Origin: JAWCNN01 sp038848005
Lineage (GTDB): Archaea; Thermoproteota; Bathyarchaeia; Bathyarchaeales; Bathycorpusculaceae
NCBI GenBank assembly: GCA_038848005.1
Contig: JAWCNZ010000010.1
Span: forward strand, 1-47,706
Reading direction: 5' to 3'
Length of the DNA stretch: 47,706 bases
Shown piece after piece: positions 24,151 through 31,141 of this stretch; positions within the stretch are counted from its first letter, which is position 1, and each line of letters begins with the position of its first letter. A model generated the notes under the pieces. The model was not told the origin of the DNA. It searched no databases and saw only the letters and a program-made list of their open reading frames with translations. The position numbers were made by a program, and so were the translations under genes.

Positions 24151-24297
24151 AGCCTAAACATTCATATAAAGGTTCACACTTAACCAAAACATAAAAAAAC
24201 ATACACGAGCATACCGCAACTATTCCGTTTCCTACATAAACTAAATAAGCAGAACCATAAAAATAAGTCAAAAACAGCACACATAAACGTGAAAACA

Positions 24298-24615
24298 ATG
24301 GCGGAAAAATTCAAAAAAGAAATTGTTCAACGCATAACCAGAAACCTGCTAGACATCCAAATTTTAAAGCTAATAAACGCTGAGCCAATGTGGGGATACA
24401 AAATAAAAAAGACAATAGAAGCCACAACGGGTATAAAGCTACGCCACGGCGCACTATACCCACTACTAAACGCTTTAGAAAAGAAAGGCTTCATAACAAG
24501 CCAAAAACAAAAACAAGGCGGAAGAATAAGAAAAGTGTACACCATAACGGCGAATGGGAAAAGCTACATAGAAACATACCATTCCATACTAAAAGAACAA
24601 ATACCACAAGAATGA
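24298..24615 (+). CDS. PadR-family transcriptional regulator, second copy
   Basis: The product has about 105 residues from the ATG at 24298; a GTG at 24289 is the alternative. The winged helix is of PadR type: LLDIQILKLINAEPMWGYKIKK, RHGALYPLLNALEKKGFITS and GGRIRKVYTITANGKSYIE. It lacks the C-terminal tail of its divergent neighbour. It lies 12 bases before the polyprenyl synthase gene on the same strand and is probably its regulator and operon mate. The pair of PadR genes may be an old duplication that has diverged strongly. Confidence 0.88.
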   Translation: MAEKFKKEIVQRITRNLLDIQILKLINAEPMWGYKIKKTIEATTGIKLRHGALYPLLNALEKKGFITSQKQKQGGRIRKVYTITANGKSYIETYHSILKEQIPQE

Positions 24616-24627
24616 AATATAAAGAGT

Positions 24628-25641
24628 ATGAAGCCGGAAAAGGAGCTTTCAGGCGAAGAACTTTCAAAGTATGTGGCAAAACTTTTTGAAGAGAAAGGCA
24701 AGAAAGCTTTGGAAATCGCCAGAAAAGCCATGTTAGAAGAGGCAGAAAAGTTAGAATGTGAAGAGGTGCGGGAAGCACTAAAATATTTTATGAATGAATG
24801 CTGGAGGGACACCGCAAGACCTGCTTTGCTTTCAGTAGCATGTGAATCCTTGGGTGGAGACCCCGATATAACCATACCTATAGCTGTTCCGTTAATACTT
24901 ATTGGTGGAGCCGTTGATATACATGATGACATTATTGATAAGACAGAAATTAAACGAGCTTATCCGACAATTTATGGGAAATTTGGAAAGGACATAGCTT
25001 TACTCGTTGGTGATGCACTATTATTTAAGGGACTTACTCTTCTCCATGAAGCCGCTAAAGAAATCAAACCAGAAAAGATTTATACTATTTTTAAAATTTT
25101 AAAGAAATTCTTTTTTGAACTAGGGGACGCAGAAGCCTATGAAGTGGCACTTAGAGGAAAAAAGACGCTAAAAATAGAGGAATATATGGAATTTGTCAAG
25201 AAAAAAGCGGCGGAGTTTGAGGCTTACATGCGAATAAGCGCTATTCTAGCTGATGCATCAGGAGAGCAAATAGAAACTTTAGGAAAATTTGGACGCATAC
25301 TTGGCATGTTAGTGATATTAGGTGATGATAACGCTGACATGTTGGATTATGGAGAAATGATAAGCCGCATCAAAAATGAAGTGTTGCCTCTACCAATAAT
25401 TTCTGCATTACGTAAACCTCACTTAAAGAAAAAATTAATGCCAATTTTACAGAGTAAAGAATTAACAAAGAAGGATGCTGAAAAAATTTTTAACATAATT
25501 TACACTGCAAACATATTCGGCGAAGTTGAAGAAAACTTTATGAGGTTAATTGATGAGGGACGAGATATTTTAAAAAATATAACAAACACTAAATGGCTCA
25601 CCCAAATTTTGGAGTCAACATACCCCAAAAATGAACTCTAA
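24628..25641 (+). CDS. Divergent polyprenyl synthase family protein
   Basis: This 337-residue protein is of the all-helical trans-prenyltransferase fold. The first aspartate-rich motif is HDDIID (D100, D101, D104) and the second is GDDNAD (D233, D234, D237), so the metal sites are intact. The usual GKRxRP start is replaced by WRDTARPAL, and the rest diverges from housekeeping GGPP synthases. Such divergent members include ComQ-type enzymes that prenylate peptides. It follows a PadR gene and precedes a transporter and a peptide-modifying radical SAM gene. It could make a prenyl diphosphate or transfer a prenyl group. Confidence 0.8.
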   Translation: MKPEKELSGEELSKYVAKLFEEKGKKALEIARKAMLEEAEKLECEEVREALKYFMNECWRDTARPALLSVACESLGGDPDITIPIAVPLILIGGAVDIHDDIIDKTEIKRAYPTIYGKFGKDIALLVGDALLFKGLTLLHEAAKEIKPEKIYTIFKILKKFFFELGDAEAYEVALRGKKTLKIEEYMEFVKKKAAEFEAYMRISAILADASGEQIETLGKFGRILGMLVILGDDNADMLDYGEMISRIKNEVLPLPIISALRKPHLKKKLMPILQSKELTKKDAEKIFNIIYTANIFGEVEENFMRLIDEGRDILKNITNTKWLTQILESTYPKNEL

Positions 25642-25732
25642 CGGAATGGGTATATCGTCCAATGTCGAACTGGAATCTCCTTTCTCTTCATACGCATCAA
25701 ATACTGTATTTGTGTTGTGCAAGTATAAATAA
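25631..25732 (+). CDS. Possible 33-residue peptide between the polyprenyl synthase and MFS genes
   Basis: An ATG at 25631, inside the last four codons of the polyprenyl synthase gene, opens a 33-codon frame ending at 25732. The peptide begins MNSNGMGISSN, is serine/asparagine-rich, and ends in a hydrophobic run with one cysteine, VFVLCKYK. There is no good ribosome site, though coupling to the upstream stop is possible. It is the only short frame in this gap that could serve as a precursor for the modifying enzymes. A frame this short can arise by chance. Confidence 0.25.
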   Translation: MNSNGMGISSNVELESPFSSYASNTVFVLCKYK

Positions 25733-25761
25733 TTTGCGCATACCGCTCTTGTAAGCGATAA

Positions 25762-25770
25762 TTTATAATA
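25762..25770 (+). promoter_or_regulatory. TATA box of the MFS/radical SAM pair
   Basis: TTTATAATA predicts transcription from about 25793, at the ATG at 25791, so the transporter mRNA appears leaderless. This means the transporter and radical SAM genes have their own promoter, separate from the PadR/polyprenyl synthase pair. Confidence 0.45.
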
Positions 25771-25790
25771 ACACCTACATATAAAGAAAT

Positions 25791-27014
25791 ATGAATATCA
25801 TGACGGGAATAAGTTTTTTAACTCTGAAACCTAGCTTACAAAAAGCTAGTATGTTAACATTCATGTTAATTAATGCATTTTTGTGGTATTATTTAACTCT
25901 TAACACAATGACTATGATTTCAGAGAATATTGGTGCAAAACAAACGGAATTTCTTCCTTTCCATTCATTAGGCGTAATTATTGGGGGAATAATTGGGTTG
26001 CCCTTCCTAAAAAATCGTTGTAAAATTCTGCTTTTATGGATTTTTTTCGGAGTTGCAACATCGCTGTTACCATTGTTTATATCCATTTCTACCTTATTAG
26101 ACTTTCAATCGGCTTGTTTTGCGTGGGGGTTTTCATTTGGATTTGGAATGCCCTTATGTCTAGGCTATTTCGCAGAGAATACGGCAATCGAAAATAGGGG
26201 ACGTCTTAGTGGCATAGTCTTACTGGTTTCTCTCTCTTGTGCTGTTCCGTTAACTAGCGTATTTAACTTATTTGACTTATCAGCGTCGTATTTGCTTCTT
26301 AGCTTTTGGAGATTACTCGGGTTCGTTCCTTTTTTGACTTTGCAAAGCGAACACAAAAAAGCTGAATTCGAGAAACACTGTGTTGTTCTAATGGTGCATA
26401 ACAACAAACTTTACTTTTACCTCATCCCATGGCTTATGTTCAACATCATAGATGGTCTTGAGGGGCTACTTCTGAGAGACTTTGTAAGTGCTACTTTTCC
26501 AGATTACTACAATATGTTACAACTCACGGGTTTGCTCTCTTTTAGTGTTTTCGCATTTTTTGGTGGTGTTTTGTGCGATTTAATAGGACGTAAACCAGTA
26601 ACAATTTTGGGTTTCACCGTGATGGGCATTGCTTATGCTATTACAAGTATAGTTCCTAGATCTTTACCAGTTTGGTTTTTATTTTATATCTGTGAGAATT
26701 TTTCGTGGAGCTTGCTTGACATCATTTTTATTATGGTAATTTGGGGTGACTTAGCTTCAAAAAGTTTAAAAGAGATATATTACTTCATCGGAAATGCTCC
26801 TTTTTTCTTGGCTACTATTGTTCAGATGTTTTTTGCTGGTTATGTTAAACTTCTTAACGAGGTTAATGCTTTTTCTTTGGCGGCGTTGTTTTTGTTTTTG
26901 GCTGTTGTTCCGTTGTTGTATGCGCCTGAAACTTTGCCTGAAAAGGTTATTCGTGAGCGTGAGCTTAAAAGTTATATTGAGAAGGCTAAGAAGATTAGGG
27001 AAAAATTCGTTTAA
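25791..27014 (+). CDS. MFS transporter
   Basis: This 407-residue protein has about twelve membrane helices. The loop GGVLCDLIGRKPVTILGF after the seventh segment is the major-facilitator motif A in its second-half form. The N-terminal half has a matching but weaker repeat. Two ATGs (25791, 25800) lie close together behind a TATA box; no ribosome site is present. The gene ends 17 bases before the radical SAM gene, so the two are co-transcribed. It probably exports the product of the locus or imports a precursor. Confidence 0.85.
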   Translation: MNIMTGISFLTLKPSLQKASMLTFMLINAFLWYYLTLNTMTMISENIGAKQTEFLPFHSLGVIIGGIIGLPFLKNRCKILLLWIFFGVATSLLPLFISISTLLDFQSACFAWGFSFGFGMPLCLGYFAENTAIENRGRLSGIVLLVSLSCAVPLTSVFNLFDLSASYLLLSFWRLLGFVPFLTLQSEHKKAEFEKHCVVLMVHNNKLYFYLIPWLMFNIIDGLEGLLLRDFVSATFPDYYNMLQLTGLLSFSVFAFFGGVLCDLIGRKPVTILGFTVMGIAYAITSIVPRSLPVWFLFYICENFSWSLLDIIFIMVIWGDLASKSLKEIYYFIGNAPFFLATIVQMFFAGYVKLLNEVNAFSLAALFLFLAVVPLLYAPETLPEKVIRERELKSYIEKAKKIREKFV

Positions 27015-27031
27015 TAAGCGGTGAAAAGGGC

Positions 27032-28156
27032 GTGTTCTTTCACGTTATATTGACAACTGCGTGTAATTTGGAGTGCCGTTACTGTTTCGGCGAAGCCATA
27101 GAAGACTTCAACTCCGACTTCAACGGTTTTGATGTGGACTATTCCCTACCGCAAAAAATAAATTACGACGTTGACGTGCTGAACAATTTCTGCAAAAAAG
27201 ATTCTGATTGCACCTTAATTTTTTATGGTGGGGAGCCGCTTCTCTGCACAAGCGAAATTAGGCAAATTATGGACTGCGTAGCGGCTAAACATTTCATCAT
27301 TCAAACAAACGGACTATTGTTGGATAGGCTTGAACCATCCTACGTTAACCGTTTCCACACAATAATCGTTTCCATAGACGGCGACGAAGCCTTAACTGAC
27401 TATTACAGGGGCGAGGGCGTTCACCGCAAAGTCGTCAACAATTTAAAGCTTGTTAAAAGCCGTGGTTTCCGCGGCGAAATCATTGCAAGAATGACTGTTA
27501 TGGAGCAAACGGACATTTACCGCCAAGTTTTATGGCTGTTAAACAACGCTGATTTTCCTTTCACGTCAGTGCATTGGCAGTTAAACGCTGGTTTCTGGAG
27601 CAACGACTACTCCAAAAGAAACTTCAAAGAATGGGCTGAAAAAAACTATAACCTTGGAATACGCAGACTTGTTCAGCACTGGGTAAACGTTATGAACGAA
27701 AAAGGTGTTGTTTTGAGGCTTTACCCGTTCATGGGCGTGGCGCAGTCGCTGTTAAAAGGCGAAAACAACAGCCCTTTACGTTGCGGTGCAGGATGGATAA
27801 ATTACGCCATACAAACAGACGGCACAATCATTCCATGCCCAAGCATGTGGGGAATACGCCAATACTATTTGGGGCATATAAGCACAGCGAATCCGCTTAA
27901 ACTCAAAAAAGTCTTCGTAGGCGAACCGTGCACCAAATGCGATATTTACCACATCTGCGGAGGCAGATGCCTATACGCAAACATCACAAAACGCTGGAGC
28001 AGCCAAGCCTACAACGAAATCTGCAAAACCGTAAGAAACCTCATAGAAACAGTTCACCAAGAAATTCCAAGAATAAAAAACCTAATTGAAAAAGGAAAAA
28101 TAAGCCTAAAAGACTTTGAATTCCTAAAATACAACGGCTGCGAAATAATCCCATAA
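27032..28156 (+). CDS. Radical SAM/SPASM enzyme, putative peptide modifier (AF1577-like)
   Basis: In this 374-residue protein the radical SAM cluster motif CNLECRYC is at residues 11-18, and GGEPL at 66-70 binds SAM. Seven cysteines in the C-terminal part (C251, C269, C300, C303, C309, C313, C331) form a SPASM domain holding auxiliary iron-sulfur clusters, with CGGRCLY as a typical segment. From memory this layout and the ending YNGCEIIP fit the archaeal AF1577 family of putative peptide-modifying enzymes, whose substrates are unknown. The GTG start has a GGTGA site. It lies directly after the transporter. Confidence 0.85.
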   Translation: MFFHVILTTACNLECRYCFGEAIEDFNSDFNGFDVDYSLPQKINYDVDVLNNFCKKDSDCTLIFYGGEPLLCTSEIRQIMDCVAAKHFIIQTNGLLLDRLEPSYVNRFHTIIVSIDGDEALTDYYRGEGVHRKVVNNLKLVKSRGFRGEIIARMTVMEQTDIYRQVLWLLNNADFPFTSVHWQLNAGFWSNDYSKRNFKEWAEKNYNLGIRRLVQHWVNVMNEKGVVLRLYPFMGVAQSLLKGENNSPLRCGAGWINYAIQTDGTIIPCPSMWGIRQYYLGHISTANPLKLKKVFVGEPCTKCDIYHICGGRCLYANITKRWSSQAYNEICKTVRNLIETVHQEIPRIKNLIEKGKISLKDFEFLKYNGCEIIP

Positions 28157-28187
28157 CTTTTTTAAAACATCCGTTATGTGCGAGAGA

Positions 28188-28517
28188 TTATTGCTTTTCA
28201 CATTCAAAACATAAGTTAACGTTTCTGTTTGTCCAAAAAGTTTTGCCACATCTCGCACAGACAACCTTACGCAGCAAACCTTTATCTCCACATTTAACCT
28301 GCGGAAACATTTCTTTTTTGGGGAAGCTTATAGCCTTTTTATGACATAGAGGCTCGCATGCCGTACAACCGCTGACACATTTATGCGGGTTAGCAACAAC
28401 AGCCTTTCCATTTTGGAATGTGAAAACGCCGTTTGGACAAAACTCTACGCAACGGGGTGCACTAAAGGGAGCGCAGCCGTCGCATTTTTCTGGAAAAACT
28501 GTGGGATACCAAGACAT
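28188..28517 (-). CDS. Ferredoxin-type iron-sulfur protein with zinc-ribbon tail
   Basis: The product is about 109 residues from the ATG at 28517, two bases after the permease stop. Two 4Fe-4S sites are visible: CDGCAPFSAPRCVEFCP and CVSGCTACEPLC. The C-terminal part has CARC and CFEC separated by about 14 residues, a likely zinc ribbon. This is not a plain electron carrier; the extra ribbon suggests docking to a partner. It closes the thioredoxin/permease operon on the minus strand and may supply electrons for metalloid or thiol chemistry. Confidence 0.82.
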   Translation of the reverse strand: MSWYPTVFPEKCDGCAPFSAPRCVEFCPNGVFTFQNGKAVVANPHKCVSGCTACEPLCHKKAISFPKKEMFPQVKCGDKGLLRKVVCARCGKTFWTNRNVNLCFECEKQ

Positions 28518-28519
28518 GA

Positions 28520-29575
28520 TTATAGCGACCCGCTTAAAAAGCCGTAAAGCAAACCGAATGTTACGCTTCCAGCCCAGGCGATGAACATGTAGGTTAAAAC
28601 GACTTTCCAACGGGCTATTCTTGAAACAGCAAAGGCATTAGCCACATCGTACGGTTGTCCCATAAGCCAACTCAGCAAAGCGCCTTTTAACATACCCTTG
28701 ATCAACATTTCTTGTCCTAAAGCAATTTCGACTAGAGTAGGCGTGTAAAGTGGTCCGCCGATAATGGAGGCAATTAATACTCCACTTACGCCTGTTAAGT
28801 ATGTTCCGACGACATCTTCTGGAAGGAATGCTGATATATAGCTCACTGCGACCAACCCTAAAATGAAGAATGGAAGAATTTGTTTTGCCAAATATCCGGC
28901 AAACTTCAACGAAGCCCAAAGCCTCTCGTCTAAGGGCGGCTTAACAACTTCTATTTTCGAAGCTGACGCCGTATTAGTTATTTGATATTCTTTTTCGACA
29001 GCTTTGCCCCATGGAGTTCTTGAAATTATTATGCCAGCGGTTAACGCCACAACAGCAGACGCAACAATGCGGACGCCAGCCAGTTCCCAAGAAATCATTT
29101 CGCCAGTAAGCACAATCGTTAAGATGTTTGATGCTGGCGCCATTAAAAGGAAAGTTATTGCTGGTCCGATTCCTGCGCCTGCGTAGAGGACCCCGCCGAA
29201 AAGCGGCACCATCGTGCATGAGCAAACAGTTAGGAACGGTGCCATTGCAACGGCTATGCCATATCCAGTGATTTTTCCTCTGCCCATATACTTTGTAATA
29301 ACCTCTTTTGGCACAAACTCGTAGATTAAACCTGCAACTGTAAAAGCGAAAAGAAGACAGATTATTCCATGGCTGAAATAGTCGATGAGGTACAACACTG
29401 GAATAGCCAAAAACACTATTGGATTTTCCCACAATTGAAGCTTGTCCATTTTTTCTTTGAAAGTTGCTTTTGTGGGTGAAGCCGTTATGCGACTGTAAAT
29501 TAAAAGTCCAATAACAACTATTATGAATGTTAGGATTATGCCTGCTCGAATAGTTCTTAATGTTTTTTCTTCCAT
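28520..29575 (-). CDS. ArsP/DUF318-family permease
   Basis: This 351-residue protein has about eight to ten membrane helices. The conserved core TVCSCTMVPLFGG and GIGPAITFLLMAPASN marks the permease family that includes ArsP, an exporter of trivalent organoarsenicals. The second half repeats the pattern (ASIIGGPLYTPTLVEIAL). The cysteine pair in CSC may bind the metalloid. It lies between a thioredoxin-like gene and a ferredoxin gene, downstream of a shared ArsR control site, which fits a metalloid or thiol-reactive substrate. Confidence 0.9.
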   Translation of the reverse strand: MEEKTLRTIRAGIILTFIIVVIGLLIYSRITASPTKATFKEKMDKLQLWENPIVFLAIPVLYLIDYFSHGIICLLFAFTVAGLIYEFVPKEVITKYMGRGKITGYGIAVAMAPFLTVCSCTMVPLFGGVLYAGAGIGPAITFLLMAPASNILTIVLTGEMISWELAGVRIVASAVVALTAGIIISRTPWGKAVEKEYQITNTASASKIEVVKPPLDERLWASLKFAGYLAKQILPFFILGLVAVSYISAFLPEDVVGTYLTGVSGVLIASIIGGPLYTPTLVEIALGQEMLIKGMLKGALLSWLMGQPYDVANAFAVSRIARWKVVLTYMFIAWAGSVTFGLLYGFLSGSL

Positions 29576-29588
29576 GTGTTTTCGCCTT

Positions 29589-29861
29589 TTATTTGGCTGC
29601 TTCGGTCAACAGTTTTTCCACTTCGCTTTCGCTTGGAATTCTCCCCATGATTTTGACTGTGCCGTTTATTGCTATGGCTGGGCTGACCAAAACGCCATAT
29701 TTGCCAACAACCTCTCTTGACATTATGTTAGCCTTTTCAATCTTGACGGCTATGCCGGCGCCTCTCAGTTTTTCAGCGGCTTTTTCCACGGCTTTTTTGG
29801 CTGCTTGACACCGCATGCACGGCGGTTCTGGACCGATAACTTCCACTTTCACTTCTTTCAT
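29589..29861 (-). CDS. Small thioredoxin-like redox-active disulfide protein
   Basis: The ATG at 29861 has GGTGA five bases upstream, giving 90 residues. The strand EVIGPEPPCMRC carries a CxxC active site at residues 15-18. The fold continues with a helix, the NIMSREVVGKYGVLVSPAIAINGTV segment with the cis-proline (SPA), and a terminal helix. This is the small disulfide family often found next to ArsP-type permeases. It probably reduces or delivers the permease substrate. It is the first gene of the minus-strand operon. Confidence 0.9.
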   Translation of the reverse strand: MKEVKVEVIGPEPPCMRCQAAKKAVEKAAEKLRGAGIAVKIEKANIMSREVVGKYGVLVSPAIAINGTVKIMGRIPSESEVEKLLTEAAK

Positions 29862-29895
29862 TTTTTCACCATGTTGGAGTAGTGAAAGAACATAA

Positions 29896-29911
29896 CAATA
29901 TTTAAATATTG
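29896..29911. promoter_or_regulatory. Perfect 16-bp palindrome in the divergent arsR/thioredoxin promoter
   Basis: CAATATTTAAATATTG is its own reverse complement, and the symmetry continues outward after one mismatch (ATA...TAT, 29892-29915). It can act as a TATA element on either strand: the predicted starts are about 29931 for arsR (ATG 29933) and about 29878 for the thioredoxin gene (ATG 29861). ArsR binding here would silence both sides. Confidence 0.65.
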
Positions 29912-29932
29912 CTATAGACTTTGGTTTAAAAC

Positions 29933-30256
29933 ATGCATCCAAAAACCAAAAACATAAACAAATTTAAGGCTAAAATTTTCAATGCGTTGGCTAATTCAGT
30001 TAGGCTTGAAATACTTGAATGTTTACGCAGCGGCGAAAAATGTGTATGCGAAATTATCCCATATGTAGGCGTTGCCCAACCAATAGTTTCTAGGCACTTG
30101 GCTATACTGAAAAACTGCGGACTTGTGAAGGATAGGAAAAACGGAAACAGAAGATTCTACTCGGTTACTGATTCAGCAATATTTCATGTGGTTGATGCTG
30201 TTACTGTTGATTTGGTGGATGCACTTTCAAAACGTGTCATTGAACAAATAGTTTAG
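29933..30256 (+). CDS. arsR: ArsR-family metalloid-responsive repressor
   Basis: This 107-residue ArsR/SmtB winged helix contains KIFNALANSVRLEILECL and the metal-site segment GEKCVCEI, matching the ELCVCDL box that binds As(III)/Sb(III) in classical ArsR. The recognition helix is QPIVSRHLAILKNCGLVKDRK and the wing NRRFYSVT. Together the cysteines CVC and a third in LKNCG could form a trigonal site. The mRNA is probably leaderless. It is divergent from the thioredoxin/permease/ferredoxin operon, with one palindrome in between. Confidence 0.92.
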   Translation: MHPKTKNINKFKAKIFNALANSVRLEILECLRSGEKCVCEIIPYVGVAQPIVSRHLAILKNCGLVKDRKNGNRRFYSVTDSAIFHVVDAVTVDLVDALSKRVIEQIV

Positions 30257-30371
30257 AAAAGTAGCCCTACACATAGACATCGGCAAAAGTTTAGGCTTAG
30301 AAAAATACATTTTCGAAGTTGACATAAACAAGGCTAAAGAATTAATCATAAAGGCAATAATGGAAATTTGA
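30252..30371 (+). pseudogene. Short coding remnant after arsR
   Basis: Just after the arsR stop, another frame reads VALHIDIGKSLGLEKYIFEVDINKAKELIIKA and so on to a stop at 30371, with protein-like composition but no start codon. It looks like the C-terminal end of a lost gene, about 37 codons long. The remaining bases up to 30457 show nothing further. Confidence 0.35.
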
Positions 30372-30457
30372 ATGGAATAGCAAAGTTTTCTCCAGAAATA
30401 TTAGTTATGAAAATTGAAATTAATGCTTTTATTCCATAAGGCTATTGAGGATATACG

Positions 30458-30787
30458 CTAAATTGTCCAGTATGAGCAGATAATTAGGTCTTCCCTTTTA
30501 AACTGCGCTTTTAGAAAGTTTATTACGTCTTCCTCTTTTATGTAATGGTTTCCTTTAGCGTCTCGGCTTAGGGGAATACCCGTTTCCCGTAAAGCCTCAC
30601 CTCTTGGAAAGTCTATGAAAACGTAATAGGCTTTTCCAGCGGGCAGTATAAACCTCAAATTCGTAGGTTCCCTTTTAGGAGATAAACCATCCTGTTCAAT
30701 GTTGTAGACGACGGCTTTAGGCTTAAGCTCCTCTGCCAAACGCTTAAACTCCGCCCAACTTATAACTTTAACAACTCCCACGGTCAT
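30458..30787 (-). CDS. Unknown soluble protein, about 109 residues
   Basis: The frame is open to 30799. A minus-strand TATA-like element (TTTTATA, 30808-30814) would start transcription at about 30785, so I prefer the ATG at 30787 as a leaderless start. The protein is alpha/beta with a central LRFILPAGKAYYVFIDFPRGEALRETGIPL segment and a C-terminal IKEEDVINFLKAQF helix. It is soluble, with no cysteine motif. Its family is not recognised; it is isolated between a remnant and a translation-related operon. Confidence 0.65.
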   Translation of the reverse strand: MTVGVVKVISWAEFKRLAEELKPKAVVYNIEQDGLSPKREPTNLRFILPAGKAYYVFIDFPRGEALRETGIPLSRDAKGNHYIKEEDVINFLKAQFKREDLIICSYWTI

Positions 30788-30833
30788 TGTACTCAACAAT
30801 GTTGTTGTATAAAAGAAAGAGGCAAAGGGAAAG

Positions 30834-31094
30834 TTATAGTTTTTTGTATACTATGTCTTTTTCTCTTACGCGTTGGTTGACTTTTAAGCCTATGCTTTGT
30901 CCAGCTTCGGCTCTTTGAACGTTTTTGTGTTCTATCTGCATGGATTCTACGACTTGTTCTAGGTCTGTTGTTGGTCCTTTGATGAGTATTGTGTCGCCGA
31001 CGGCTAATGGCGCTTTAAGTTCGATAACGGCTACGCTTATTTTTGTGAAGAAATGCGTTACGCGTCCAACCTCAACGATGTTTTCTTCACTCAA
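30834..31094 (-). CDS. Stand-alone EF-Tu domain II-like protein
   Basis: This 86-residue beta-barrel contains VGRVTHFFTKISVAVIEL, LAVGDTILIKGPTTDLEQVVESMQIEH and the ending GLKVNQRVREKDIVYK. This is domain II of translational GTPases standing alone. Small archaeal proteins of this type are common but poorly studied. The TTG start is preceded by GGAG about ten bases upstream. It follows the tRNA methylthiotransferase gene on the same strand, 47 bases away, consistent with a translation-related role. Confidence 0.85.
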   Translation of the reverse strand: MSEENIVEVGRVTHFFTKISVAVIELKAPLAVGDTILIKGPTTDLEQVVESMQIEHKNVQRAEAGQSIGLKVNQRVREKDIVYKKL

Positions 31095-31141
31095 ACGATT
31101 TCATCTCCAAATATAAATGATACGCTGATAGCATAAATAAT

